DNA of 27,257 bases from the NCBI GenBank assembly GCA_004151065.3, contig NWUY0300028351.1:1088-28344 (forward strand). The letters are read 5' to 3'. Under the pieces are notes generated by a model. The model searched no databases and had not been told where the DNA came from. It was given only the letters and a program-made list of their open reading frames with translations. Shown here in pieces: positions 12,401-24,139 of the stretch. Source of the DNA: Larix sibirica. Its lineage: Eukaryota > Streptophyta > Pinopsida > Pinales > Pinaceae. The position numbers were made by a program, and so were the translations under genes. The number at the start of each line of letters is the position of its first letter. The stretch's first letter is position 1.

Positions 12401-12650
12401 ACAATTTGTTCACCCCATCGTCCCCTCCTACCATTGGTTAACCCTATAACACTGATTGACAATTGCTACCTAGTACCAACCACCCATTTTACTATGATCA
12501 AGGGAATTCATGAGCATCACGCTTAACGGCTTTTCTTGTGTTATTATGTCAGCATCCCATTTAGTTATAGTATGTTTTGTAGATGATGATACTGTAATGT
12601 TTCGACCATTGGCACTTTAACTCCATGAGTCTTAGTGGGGTAAGATAAGA
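9457..12650. other. C-rich tail after the element's coding region, unassigned, copy 1
   Basis: About 3.2 kb keeps the same C-over-G bias on the + strand as gag-pol. Open frames at 9400-9732, 9925-10155, 10491-10811 and 11816-12097 show no domain I recognise. A purine-rich stretch at 9598-9617 resembles a polypurine tract but is not followed by an LTR-like TG start. This could be a long 3' untranslated or extra-ORF region of the same element, or a second decayed element. No LTR or minus-strand retroelement gene was recognised. Confidence 0.4.
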
Positions 12651-14098
12651 ATAGTACCCTAGGTTTATATCCCCTTGGTGTGAACGTTCAAAGACTTTGT
12701 TTAAATCCAAGCTTAAGCATGGAGTTTTTATTCTAAAATTTCATTTTTTTGAAATATTTAATTTTTGACGATTTTAATGTTTATGATTTTTTTCCATACA
12801 TTTAAGTTATATGCAGAGAGAAAACATAAATACATAATCATACCACTGCCAAACTAAAACATGAATGAGAAATAAACACAAATATATTTGAAAACACTTT
12901 AACCTTTTTGTGTGACTTTATATTTGGGAAGCAAAAATAAAAATGACACTACTAAGAAATTAAATAACAAAGATAAATGTCAAGGTGTGGAAACATAAAT
13001 GAAGCAAAGTTGATGAATGCTTTAAACGAAAATTACTATAAGATCGTCAAAGCATAGAGGACCAAAATAACAACAAATAAGTGAGACAATTGAATGATCC
13101 TTTTATTATTGAAATAACCCATACAGATATCTTGAAGCAAAAAATCTCTTCAAGTTCCTGTGAGAACCTAGATCAAGGATAGCCTTAGAAGTCTCAAATG
13201 TAATTGAAATCATACAAATATAACCAAATGCCAGAACATGGAAAATCAAATAGTGACTTGGCTTGGACCACTCAAAAATGATATGATGCACAACAATATA
13301 GCATCTGCAAAGTTTGTCATTGGTTAGCACTGAGAATATCAAAACATCTAAACAAACAAATAGATAAGTAACCACCTCTATATGAAGGCCAAATCATGTT
13401 CCACTCTACCTCTTCCCTGTTACTTTTTGAGAAATCCTTTCTATCAACAAAATCATTTAGTCCACAGAAAATGGGATATGAAATTGAGATAGGATTTAAT
13501 CCTCACAAGGCTCTAGCATACCTCTCTATCCTATTCTCCCTATTGCAATGTCCCCCTTTTTTGCTATATACTTGCTCTCGGTAATTAATAATTACATATG
13601 TTTTCCTTAAATTAATTATTATTATATGTGAAAATTGAAGGAAGATCCCATTTCTTCCTCATTTTAAATACTTTAAGCATGTTTACCTTATAAAAGTTAA
13701 TAAGCCTAGGGATAGTAGTTGTGACATAAGATGAAGAGGAAGGTAAGGGTCCCACTACACATAAGCAAATAGTTAACAATCGAGACCCTTATAACTCCTG
13801 CCACATAATTGCAACCCTTGTGACACCCATTTTATTAGTAGAAAAATAAAACATATATATGAAAATGGTCAGTTAATACCAACCCTTGTGACACCCATTT
13901 TATTAGTAGAAAAATCAAACATATATATAAAAACGCTCATTTAATTAATACCATTCATAGGAACAACCATTGAAATGTATAACATCACAACCTTGTTTCT
14001 CCCGGTTAACAAAACAAAACATGATCAAAGTCAATTGTGGATCTCAGAGTCATATACAATATCAAACATAGCACTCATTTACTTATACAACAAAAGGC
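12651..14098. other. AT-rich non-coding DNA, copy 1
   Basis: Near 12650 the composition changes from C-rich to plain AT-rich with long A and T runs. The only open frame of note is 13106-13375 on the minus strand (89 codons), which I treat as chance. A 68-bp tandem repeat sits at 13812-13947. Nothing else was recognised up to the undetermined base at 14099. Confidence 0.55.
13812..13947 (+). repeat. 68-bp tandem repeat, two units, copy 1
   Basis: The motif starting CAACCCTTGTGACACCCATT begins at 13812 and again at 13880, a 68-bp period. The first 48 or so bases of the units are nearly identical; the second unit then diverges around the AT-rich end. The same pair occurs at 20878-21013 in the other copy of the large duplication. 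Confidence 0.85.
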
Positions 14099-14099
14099 N
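14099..14099. other. Single undetermined base at the duplication junction
   Basis: One N lies exactly between the end of copy 1 and the start of copy 2. A scaffold join between two overlapping contigs would give this arrangement. The only other N in the window is at 23546. Confidence 0.95.
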
Positions 14100-14556
14100 A
14101 AACAAGCACAAAGTTCCTTCGAGGCATTAAAGAAGGCACTCACCTCTTCCCCCTTGATTGTTTTTCCTAACTTCTATAGGAATTTTACCCTTTATGTCTA
14201 GACGTCCCCCTTTTTAGTTGCTAGAGTCTTAGTTCAAATGGGTGAGGATCACTGTGAGCATTTCATTTACTAAATCAATGAGACATTTTTTAGACCACTT
14301 CTTAATTAAAACCATGACAATAAGTTGTCCTTGGTTGTAATCCTTTCAGTTTAGAAAATTCTCCACTACATTTTGCTCTACAAGACAACAAGTCTTGCAA
14401 TCTCCAACCCCATGTAGTACATACTAGGTTGGAATCTTATCAACAATAATTTCACTCAATGGGTCAATATTCTTTAGGAATTTGACTTAGTAGCCTTGGC
14501 CCTCATTGATTTTATTATTGATCTCCTCACTGTCACAGTGGGATGCCCTGTAAATG
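14100..14556 (+). pseudogene. RNase H domain remnant, truncated copy 2
   Basis: Identical to the RNase H remnant at 7034-7490 but missing the first seven codons and all upstream pol. It starts directly at the undetermined base. Stops and frameshifts are the same as in copy 1, so both copies were already dead when they became separate, if they are separate at all. Confidence 0.85.
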
Positions 14557-14591
14557 ATCAATTTCATGATGAAAATTTGTTCACTCTTTAT

Positions 14592-15833
14592 ACTGAAGAC
14601 CCTTGGTATGATGACATTCTCACATATCTCCACACATTAATTCACATCCCATATTTTACATGAAAATCAATGTTGCATCCATCACCAAGTCCCCCATTAC
14701 CTCCTCATTGGAGACATTCTCTATCAACTAGGTTTTGACACTATCATGCGATGGTGTTTATCTCATGATGAGGTTGAGCGAGTCCTTAATGATTTCCATG
14801 GTGACACATGTGATGACCAATTATCCAACTTGGCCACTACCCACAAAATCCAGTGCACTAGATAATTTTTGCCTTAACTCTTCAATGATTATATTTATAT
14901 CGTTAAAACATGTGAAAACTATCAAATTTTCTCTAGCAAAACTAGAGCTCCTCCATCTCTTTTGCACCCCATCATTACCATTAGACCATTTTATGAATGG
15001 GTGATTAACTTTATGGAATGCCATCCCACATCTTCCAATGGTTGTAGGTATATCATCGTCATGGTTGATTACTTTACCAAGTGATCCAAAGAAATGTCCA
15101 CCTTCAATAATACTAACACCATTGTCACTATGTTCTTTTTCAATCATGCCATTACATGTTTTGTCATACTCAAGAAGTTGGTTTCCGACAACGAAACTCA
15201 TTTCCAAAATGAATTTTTTTGGGAATTGTCTTTATTTTTGGATTCATCCACTAGTTTTCCTACTATATGCAAGAAAATGGGCAGGTTGAGGATGACAACA
15301 AATTCCTCAAGACCATGCTTCAGTGAACTGTCAACAAGAACAAAACCAACTAGCATCACATGTTGTTCTGCACATTATGTGCATATAGAATCTTTATTAA
15401 AACTTCCATGAGATTCACCCATTCACATCATTTATGACATTGAACCGATTTTACCCATTGAATGCAAGATACCCACTCTCTGAACTGCTATTGAACTACT
15501 ACTTGACACTCCTATGCTTGAGTAATGCCTGCTCACTCTGGAACACCTCAATGAATAATATTGTGTCTCACTACAACAAAACGAGGCCATTAAAAAATGT
15601 TCCAAAGCTTATTACAATAACCATGTACACCCCCACATCTTTCACGAAGGTATTATTGTCCTCATTTTCTATTCCAAGAAGAATACCAAACCGAGAACCA
15701 TTTATTTTTTCCCCTTAAAGACCCATACATCATCAAATGATGCCTCCCTAAAGGCACATATGTGCTAGGTTTCCTAGGAGTTCTTCTCGACAACCCCATC
15801 AATAGTTTGTACTCGAAGAAATTATATCCCTAA
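14592..15833 (+). pseudogene. Integrase remnant with C-terminal domain, copy 2
   Basis: Base-for-base equivalent of the integrase remnant at 7526-8767. It carries the same Asp-to-Asn change (15007-15009), the same preserved Asp (15187-15189) and Glu (15288-15290), and the same terminal LLDNPINSLYSKK followed by TAA at 15831-15833. Confidence 0.87.
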
Positions 15834-15965
15834 CTCGCATAATCACTTTCCAAAAGATTTTAGATAAACCATTTATGGTTCTATTTTTTCTTTTTTATTA
15901 TCAAAACAACCTTTCTTGGCTTGTAATTTCTCAAACACCTTTTATTTTCCTTTGCATTTGACTTC

Positions 15966-16396
15966 AAATATGGATTGTTATGATCGATTTGCTAACAAGA
16001 CAAGTTGTTGCTCAAAGAATCTTGCATTTGTAACTTGGTCCATTTATACCCCAATGCATATGCATTTCCACATTGGTGGCACATGTATCAGTCCAACACT
16101 AACAACCAAGCAGAGTACGATGATTCCATTGGATTATTGGTCATTAATGTAGTTCACTTCTGAATTTTCCATCTCTGCATCCATATGGATTCTCAACTCC
16201 TAATTGCACAGTTCAATAACATATTCTTTGTTTGTGATCCATGCCTCTTTTAAAGTTTCTATGTGTGCAACTTTTGGCTTGATAGTTTGAAACCATTACA
16301 TTCATCCATGTCCCTATAAATTCTAATGCATTTGTATATCACATTACAATTGAAGTTTTGATTCGCATTTATTACATTGTCCAATACACTACTCAT
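15966..16396 (+). pseudogene. RNase H-like (aRH-type) remnant, copy 2
   Basis: Second copy of the stretch at 8900-9330, with NNQAEYD at 16101-16121 and MDSQLLIAQFNN at about 16185-16220. The assignment and its uncertainty are the same as for copy 1. Confidence 0.55.
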
Positions 16397-16496
16397 TAAG
16401 GAAATGATGTTTATGTTTTACCATTTATTTATGTTATTTATAAAGGGACCATCAAAATCATGTAGTTGAACACAAGTCGGGAAAACCAAAATATTG

Positions 16497-16522
16497 GTGT
16501 GTGTGTGTGTGTGTGTGTGTGT
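16497..16522 (+). repeat. (GT)13 microsatellite, copy 2
   Basis: Thirteen GT units, the same length as at 9431-9456. Confidence 0.97.
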
Positions 16523-19500
16523 CATATACATCATGTGCCTCACAATTTGAGTCACAAAATGGACTTATGGGGGTACATAAAAAAACCATCTCCCATAGGT
16601 TATATACATAATACATGTACAAAATTGGGCTCAATTCCCATACATCACTATACTCCTTCCCATGGCGGAGGAGAGGGAGGAGGTATCAATGCCAAAGGCT
16701 CCATCGCCTCTTCCGATGGTGTTTCTACTACTATTGATGAACTGAAAATACCCCTATTTTTGTTGTTGTTGTCGCTACCACCAATGTTGGCCGGGTAGCT
16801 CCTGGTGCCTCTACCATGATCCTTAATGAATCAACATGTCAGATCATTGTCACTTGCTTTAGTAGCATTCACTACCTTGGAATGACACCATTTGGTACAT
16901 AGTGACACGTGGCCACTAATCAATCATCCAAATAAACAAACTGTTGGTATTCCACTCCCTCCACCAAAATCATAAATCATCTCTTGAGTTATGTGTACAA
17001 TGCATTGGGGTCATTGGGGTGGCCCCACCAGCTGCACCTCCCCTCTCAAACTCACCTTTCCAACATCATTTTCGATGGCCTCATCCTATATGTTCCTCCT
17101 CCATGCACCCTTAGGTGGCTTTGTAGTGGCTGGTGGTGGTGCTAGTCCAACATTTGCACCCAACCAACAACATGGAGCCGATCAATCTCTCACATATATC
17201 ATGGTTGGAAAATGCATATAAATTGAAAAATCAAACATGAATAAGGTATGATAGAGATACTTACCCATGGGACCCCACCCATCACCAAGATGCTGAGGAA
17301 GATCAGGATTAGCCATGAAATTCATATCTCACTAGGGATATATCTCAATGGGACCCACTCGCTATTTCCACACTACTAGGTCGTAAGCCGTAAACACATG
17401 TTCCACATATCCTCCTCTCCTATGGGGCATAACCATGCCTCAAAACCTCATCCATGGCTCACTACGCCCTTGGGTCAGTAACAAAATCAATGGTCTCAAA
17501 GAGGGAAACTATGAAAATAAATATGAGTAGAGTATGCTCCCATAAGTGAACTAACCATGGCCCTTGACACAAAATTTTGTCAACTAAGAACACATGTTGA
17601 CCAACAAAATGTGGGCCCATGCTACCCCTTCTCCACCAAGAGTCTTCTCCATGAAAAGAAGTTGATCCTTAGAAATATTGTTTGTCACAGTAGCTCCCAA
17701 CATGCATATCATGATGGTCACCACTACCCTAACCATGAGATTTTCAATTGCAATAAGAAATATCCCTCTATCCTTCTTCATTGTAGGGTTCCCCTTGTGG
17801 TACTAGGTGATAAGTTGATCTACCATCCTATGGCTACTCAAGGACAAGTGGGTGTAGTCTTAGATCCCCGATATTAACAACCTCGTTACAAAATAAACAT
17901 CATATAAATTGAGAGTCACTCTCCCACTACCCACCAAAAATAAATCCAACTAGTGGCTCCAGAATCCTATCAACTCTTGTAGGAGGTGATATTGGACCAC
18001 ATCATGGAACAACCCCAAAACTTCAACATCTCTACTTAATGTAGGAACTGCCGAATATCTGCATGGCCTACCACTATCTACCACAAGGTGTTGAAGTGGT
18101 GCTCTCTCCACTCAATATCCATAATCAATGTGCAATCTACAACACAAACAAGCCAAGGTATGTCTTATTCCATTAGTATAACCCATCAAAAGTGAAAAAA
18201 CTATGCAAATGTATGACAGATGACTATTTTAGAAACAATTGCATGGTGGTGTGAGCCATAAGACATGTAACCCACATGCCCACATGGGAATTCCATGCAA
18301 GAAAAGCTCCCACAAAATCTCACCATAGTGTGCGAATATAGAGTAAACAGGTGTGTGGCCATTCCACGTGCCAACCATAGACCATAACCGCGTGATGGTG
18401 CAACTTGTTTCACAAAATTCCACTGTCTCATTCATGATTTGTGTAGTTCTATTCAATAATCAATCAGTGCCATCACAATCACAATCATAGGCTATTTCAC
18501 ACGGTGCCATTTTTTTTGTGCCCCCCCTCTTAAACTTCATACGAGGCCTATTTTTTACCATTTCCCCAGGTATGGTCACCCATCGTTGATACTATTTGCA
18601 ACATTGAATTTATTGTCATCAACAATATTATGCCATGGCATCCATTTCATGTGTGTGTGATTTTGGTTGGATGACTTCTATTTTTCACTCATTGGTCCAT
18701 GGATTCCTTAACATGTATATCTTATTGACTCTGCATATAGGATTTGCATCCCCTCTGTAAACATTACACATATCCAATTATTCCACCAATATCCTTAAGG
18801 TTTTTTTCTCCTAACAATTCACATCATAACCCCATTTCACCATGCCTTTACTAACCGATAGGACTCTACCACCATCAGGGTGTGCACCATTACACCTTAT
18901 ATCACAACACCCATATTGCTTCACCCTCATATAGGGGAATATTATATCTCACTATCTCACTAATAAAGCCACATTCTTCTTTCTTGATGCATTTTGTTGA
19001 CCACCCCTTTTGGATTCCATTGCACTTTATGGTTATGATTCATGAATGGCCTCTCATCCCCAACATGATCAATAGACCATTTGCATTCACCACGATCTCA
19101 TCAACCAATGAGAATAGTCGCAATGGGGCCCTACCCCTTTGTTATAACACCATTAATACCTAATCATTCATGTAGGTATGCTCTGCATGGTATTTACTCA
19201 TTGGGAGCACGTCTTCTTGTTTGTAAAAATTCTCTTTATTCTTTTATTACTATGTAAAAAGATGTTCCCTAGCACACCAAAAATGTGGGAACAATGTCAG
19301 CCACATTATTCTTTTTGTAGCAACACACTTGCTCACCCTTGATTGACATATTTTCAACATGTCACTCAAATTTACACCTACCACCACCTCCATTGTTATC
19401 ATTGTCATCCTACTACATGAGCCTCTTACTCATCTTAGCCTGACATTACCATATGATACCTAGTTTACAATTTGTTCACCCCATCGTCCCCTCCTACCAT

Positions 19501-19716
19501 TGGTTAACCCTATAACACTGATTGACAATTGCTACCTAGTACCAACCACCCATTTTACTATGATCAAGGGAATTCATGAGCATCACGCTTAATGGCTTTT
19601 CTTGTGTTATTATGTCAGCATCCCATTTAGTTATAGTATGTTTTGTAGATGATGATACTGTAATGTTTCGACCATTGGCACTTTAACTCCATGAGTCTTA
19701 GTGGGGTAAGATAAGA
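16523..19716. other. C-rich unassigned tail, copy 2
   Basis: Copy of 9457-12650. The only difference seen is T at 19593 in place of C at 12527, a CpG to TpG type change. No gene was recognised. Confidence 0.4.
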
Positions 19717-21164
19717 ATAGTACCCTAGGTTTATATCCCCTTGGTGTGAACGTTCAAAGACTTTGTTTAAATCCAAGCTTAAGCATGGAGTTTTTATTCT
19801 AAAATTTCATTTTTTTGAAATATTTAATTTTTGACGATTTTAATGTTTATGATTTTTTTCCATACATTTAAGTTATATGCAGAGAGAAAACATAAATACA
19901 TAATCATACCACTGCCAAACTAAAACATGAATGAGAAATAAACACAAATATATTTGAAAACACTTTAACCTTTTTGTGTGACTTTATATTTGGGAAGCAA
20001 AAATAAAAATGACACTACTAAGAAATTAAATAACAAAGATAAATGTCAAGGTGTGGAAACATAAATGAAGCAAAGTTGATGAATGCTTTAAACGAAAATT
20101 ACTATAAGATCGTCAAAGCATAGAGGACCAAAATAACAACAAATAAGTGAGACAATTGAATGATCCTTTTATTATTGAAATAACCCATACAGATATCTTG
20201 AAGCAAAAAATCTCTTCAAGTTCCTGTGAGAACCTAGATCAAGGATAGCCTTAGAAGTCTCAAATGTAATTGAAATCATACAAATATAACCAAATGCCAG
20301 AACATGGAAAATCAAATAGTGACTTGGCTTGGACCACTCAAAAATGATATGATGCACAACAATATAGCATCTGCAAAGTTTGTCATTGGTTAGCACTGAG
20401 AATATCAAAACATCTAAACAAACAAATAGATAAGTAACCACCTCTATATGAAGGCCAAATCATGTTCCACTCTACCTCTTCCCTGTTACTTTTTGAGAAA
20501 TCCTTTCTATCAACAAAATCATTTAGTCCACAGAAAATGGGATATGAAATTGAGATAGGATTTAATCCTCACAAGGCTCTAGCATACCTCTCTATCCTAT
20601 TCTCCCTATTGCAATGTCCCCCTTTTTTGCTATATACTTGCTCTCGGTAATTAATAATTACATATGTTTTCCTTAAATTAATTATTATTATATGTGAAAA
20701 TTGAAGGAAGATCCCATTTCTTCCTCATTTTAAATACTTTAAGCATGTTTACCTTATAAAAGTTAATAAGCCTAGGGATAGTAGTTGTGACATAAGATGA
20801 AGAGGAAGGTAAGGGTCCCACTACACATAAGCAAATAGTTAACAATCGAGACCCTTATAACTCCTGCCACATAATTGCAACCCTTGTGACACCCATTTTA
20901 TTAGTAGAAAAATAAAACATATATATGAAAATGGTCAGTTAATACCAACCCTTGTGACACCCATTTTATTAGTAGAAAAATCAAACATATATATAAAAAC
21001 GCTCATTTAATTAATACCATTCATAGGAACAACCATTGAAATGTATAACATCACAACCTTGTTTCTCCCGGTTAACAAAACAAAACATGATCAAAGTCAA
21101 CTGTGGATCTCAGAGTCATATACAATATCAAACATAGCACTCATTTACTTATACAACAAAAGGC
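19717..21164. other. AT-rich non-coding DNA, copy 2
   Basis: Copy of 12651-14098, with C at 21101 in place of T at 14035. No gene was recognised. Confidence 0.55.
20878..21013 (+). repeat. 68-bp tandem repeat, two units, copy 2
   Basis: Copy of the pair at 13812-13947, with units starting at 20878 and 20946. Confidence 0.85.
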
Positions 21165-21610
21165 AAAGGAATACCCAAAACATACATAAAATATGAACAA
21201 CAGCTAAACAAGCACCACAAGTGGGAAATCTCTAGGTGCATATCAAGATAAGAGACTTCCCTATTGGCTTTGTTTTCATTCTTCATCATTTTGGTTTTGG
21301 GTGGACAGAGGTAGGACGAGAGAACTCAAAACTCTCGGATCTTATAGATGGCTTGATGGGTTGTTTTCCCTTTCCCAAAATAGGAATTTTAGGAGAGAAT
21401 GGCCTAGCTCCAATAGGTGAGTGATACTAGACAAAAGAGTTTGCAGAAGAAGTAACATGTGGGATCATTGAATGTTTGGGTACTTGTTGAATTTTGGGCC
21501 AATCCATAACTTCAGAAAAGTGTTGTCTTGAATTTTCCCCCACCCATAATTTACAAGACTTGATTGAGCCAGTGGGATTTATGTAATGATAGGACGTGTT
21601 TGCAAATAAG
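21165..21610. other. Unique DNA right of the duplication, nothing recognised
   Basis: This contains one short open frame (21236-21424, 62 codons) with no family signature. No promoter or RNA gene was recognised. Confidence 0.5.
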
Positions 21611-21672
21611 TGTTCGCATGGTAAAGCGGTTAAGGAAAGGCATTCCCACCTAATAACACATGTTCGGTTTGT
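21611..21672 (+). repeat. tRNA-like head, possible SINE fragment
   Basis: TGGTAAAGCGG at 21619-21629 matches the internal RNA polymerase III A-box (TRGCNNAGYGG) at all but one position, and is followed by TTAAGG as in Ser/Leu tRNAs. A weaker B-box-like TGTTCGGTTTG lies at 21661-21671, about 31 bases further on, close to tRNA spacing. The sequence does not fold into a proper cloverleaf by eye and the B-box is imperfect, so this is not a functional tRNA. A tRNA-derived SINE head is the best guess; no second copy is present to confirm it. Confidence 0.3.
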
Positions 21673-21780
21673 GCTAATTGAATAAACTCATATGAGTTTG
21701 CATCAAAGTGAACACAAATCCTCGGTTTGTGCTAATTGAATAAACTCATATGAGTTTGCATCAAAGTGAACACAAATCCT
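21665..21780 (+). repeat. Exact 58-bp tandem duplication with internal palindrome
   Basis: Units 21665-21722 and 21723-21780 are identical as far as I can read. Each contains the perfect 16-bp palindrome AAACTCATATGAGTTT (21684-21699 and 21742-21757). The first unit begins inside the B-box-like sequence of the tRNA-like head. Confidence 0.93.
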
Positions 21781-21854
21781 TATCTTCTTCTTTCTTTTAT
21801 CTTTCCATGTCACGTTCCTTATCTCTTCTTTCTTTTATCTTTCCATATCACGTT
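21778..21854 (+). repeat. 38-bp imperfect tandem repeat, pyrimidine-rich
   Basis: A CCTTATCT...TTTCTTTTATCTTTCCAT...TCACGTT unit occurs twice with a 38-bp period. One base differs in the CCATGTCACG / CCATATCACG part and there are small changes at the start. It follows directly on the 58-bp duplication. Confidence 0.8.
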
Positions 21855-24130
21855 GGGCCTCCTTTCTTATCCTCACCAAGACCTCCAAGAACCTCAGCTA
21901 AAGAAACTCATCTAAGCATGAACATAGAAATTTTACTCGAAGATCATGCAACTTCGAATGAGATGTGACTTCATATCTTTCTTCTTTACACAATCAATTA
22001 ATGGGGCAGGCTTAGGTGAAGTAGAGGCTTAAAAGTATGGAAGCGAGTGCCTTGGTGTGATTATCTAGCACATGCAGTGATTAAAAGTGTATATGATATA
22101 ACTTTATAAACCATGAAGTATGATATAGATCATGCAAACTTCATCATATGGACATTATAACAAGATGTGTCAAGATACGCATGAACTTTGCACTTAGGTT
22201 CTTGTTAAAAAAATGATCTCATTCATTCTCGATAATGAAAATGGATGACTGTGAGAGGTGACAGTGGATGTTGGTGAGAGGAAAGGAGCATATCCAAGTG
22301 TAGCTTGTCCCATGTATAATGAGGCAGACTCTTTTATAATGTATTTTAAGGAAGAATTTGATCATGCATACAAACCAGTGTCTACATAAATTAAAATCAT
22401 ATAATCCTATTACATGCACCATTATTTGTGCATGCTATCAAGTCATGGAGTGAAATAAAATGGATTTGAAATGGTGATCTACAAGAGTTTCAAAGGATAT
22501 TACTCATATGTGAATTTAACCTCACAGATATGGATGTGTCAAATACCCATATTAATTTTCTAAAATTGCCTTTAATCCAACATTTGGGTATGCTACAGAA
22601 AAGGGGGATGAAAACAAGCTATAGATTCGTCAAAGAAACAAGAAATCCATTCACAAACAATTTGACATCAACAATAATGATAATAATATGCATAACTTAA
22701 CCTTCAAATGCTCAACCATTCATTCTTGCAAACTAGAAATCCATCCTTCCTCAATGTCTTATATTTTCTTCTGTGCAGTTAACCATTGGAAGTTCATGAA
22801 ATTCAAAAACCATTTTCTTTAAACACAGTCTTTAGAGGAGATACAACAAATCACATTAAATTCATTGCATAAACATGAGTTACCTCAAACTCCATTATAT
22901 GTAAATCAAATGTCGAGCGTAAAACACTGTGTGATGACATTATACTTACCATTTACCTCTCAAAATGTGCAGTGATGTTAATCATTAATCCAAAGATACA
23001 TGTTCCAAATATGGCAGGGGTGTCAAATAAATGTTGTAGTACACTGAATTTACCCTAGCACATAGTCACTTAATAAGTATAAACATTTATATGAGCATGT
23101 TTCCAGTAGCATATTATATTACATATATTTGAATGGTGCATCATACTTATGCAATAAATGTATGACCGGCGTAAAACATTCAACACCATAGTTGTTGCCT
23201 AAGACACATAACTGCATATTTGATTTGAAACATATGATGTAACAAACCCTTAATTCATTTATAAAATCTCTTCGTTGTGCATAGTCTGATGGTATAATAA
23301 CTAAAAATCTATTGTCTACATAAATGTATGCCATCATTGAAACCTTAAATTGTAACTTCAATTCACCATAATCCTTACCAAAATTTCTCTAATTTCGGAG
23401 AGCGGAAAACTAGCTTATATTGATTGATAGTATAGGATTGAGGATCATAAATTTTTGGTAAGAAAGGGGTGAGAAGAAATTATCTTAGAGAAATCATTCT
23501 TTCTTTCGCCGCGATAAGAAACTATATCACTGTCACTTCCGTTACNAATAATTTACAACATGAGTTTCAGTTTCTATATATACATTTTAATCCATAGTTA
23601 GCTTCTATCATATATCACATGAGTATCCAAAATTCCCTTGGGACTTTGATCCACCATTAAAACATTGATATATGGGTTATATCAACCATTATAAAAATAA
23701 CTGATGAGTGAATATAGCTACCCACTAATCTATGAATAATACAATCAAGCCTTCGACCATATGCATGTAATCTTATTTTTTTAATGTTCTTATCTAGCAC
23801 CATCATCCATGGTCATTGCACGTAAAAATATATCTATGTAAAATTGAATCTCATGTGATTACATCTTAGCCCAAAGTAGAATGAAAAGGATGCAAACAAG
23901 ATAGTCATAATTCTTCTTATTGTGCACATTTTAGTCATCAAACATAATGCATTTCTATTCAATAAGGACTTACTTAATGGGACCCATGCTTTTAGCTTTG
24001 GTCAAGTTAAAACAAAATGATGAAAATTAAATTATTGTGACTTGCAAATATTTGCAATTGTTTTCTTCTATTTGGACCAACATTTCAGTCGACATGTTCT
24101 TGGTCCTCCTCATCAATATCATTATCTCAT
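21855..24130. other. AT-rich DNA, nothing recognised
   Basis: About 2.3 kb without a recognisable gene on either strand. Minus-strand frames at 22219-22422 and 23119-23361 are short and lack any family signature. One undetermined base lies at 23546. Confidence 0.5.
23546..23546. other. Single undetermined base
   Basis: N within GTTAC-N-AATAATTT. Unlike 14099, I see no repetition of its flanks, so it may be a simple ambiguous call or a separate contig join. Confidence 0.9.
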
Positions 24131-24139
24131 CAGTAGCAT

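Larger units (their letters stand above)
7034..14098 (+). repeat. Large direct duplication, copy 1 (7065 bp)
   Basis: This block matches 14100-21164 at a constant offset of 7066, with no indel seen. I noted two substitutions: C12527 against T19593 and T14035 against C21101. It starts inside the RNase H domain at the bases AAACAAGCAC and ends at AAAAGGC just before the undetermined base. Neither boundary coincides with an LTR, target-site duplication or transposon terminus. Only a few A residues are shared at the edges. See the 14099 finding for the assembly-artefact interpretation. Confidence 0.97.
14100..21164 (+). repeat. Large direct duplication, copy 2 (7065 bp)
   Basis: This is the second copy of 7034-14098. 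Its left edge begins in mid-RNase H with no RT or upstream pol in front of it. Its right edge runs without a break into unique sequence at 21165 (AAAGGAATACCC). The whole start of this block therefore repeats the whole end of the preceding block, as expected either for a tandem duplication or for an unmerged contig overlap. Confidence 0.97.

Noticed and set aside
12555-12600. Translation LVIVCFVDDDTVMF resembling an RT YxDD/FADD catalytic box
   Set aside because: No other RT motif lies upstream or downstream in any frame, so the match is probably chance.
13106-13375. Minus-strand 89-codon open frame (repeated at 20172-20441)
   Set aside because: No recognisable domain, set in AT-rich DNA, and no promoter or neighbouring gene; treated as a chance frame.
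21750-21968. 72-codon Ser-rich open frame that could pass for a small secreted protein
   Set aside because: It starts inside the 58-bp duplication and its Ser/Leu richness comes from the pyrimidine-rich 38-bp repeat.
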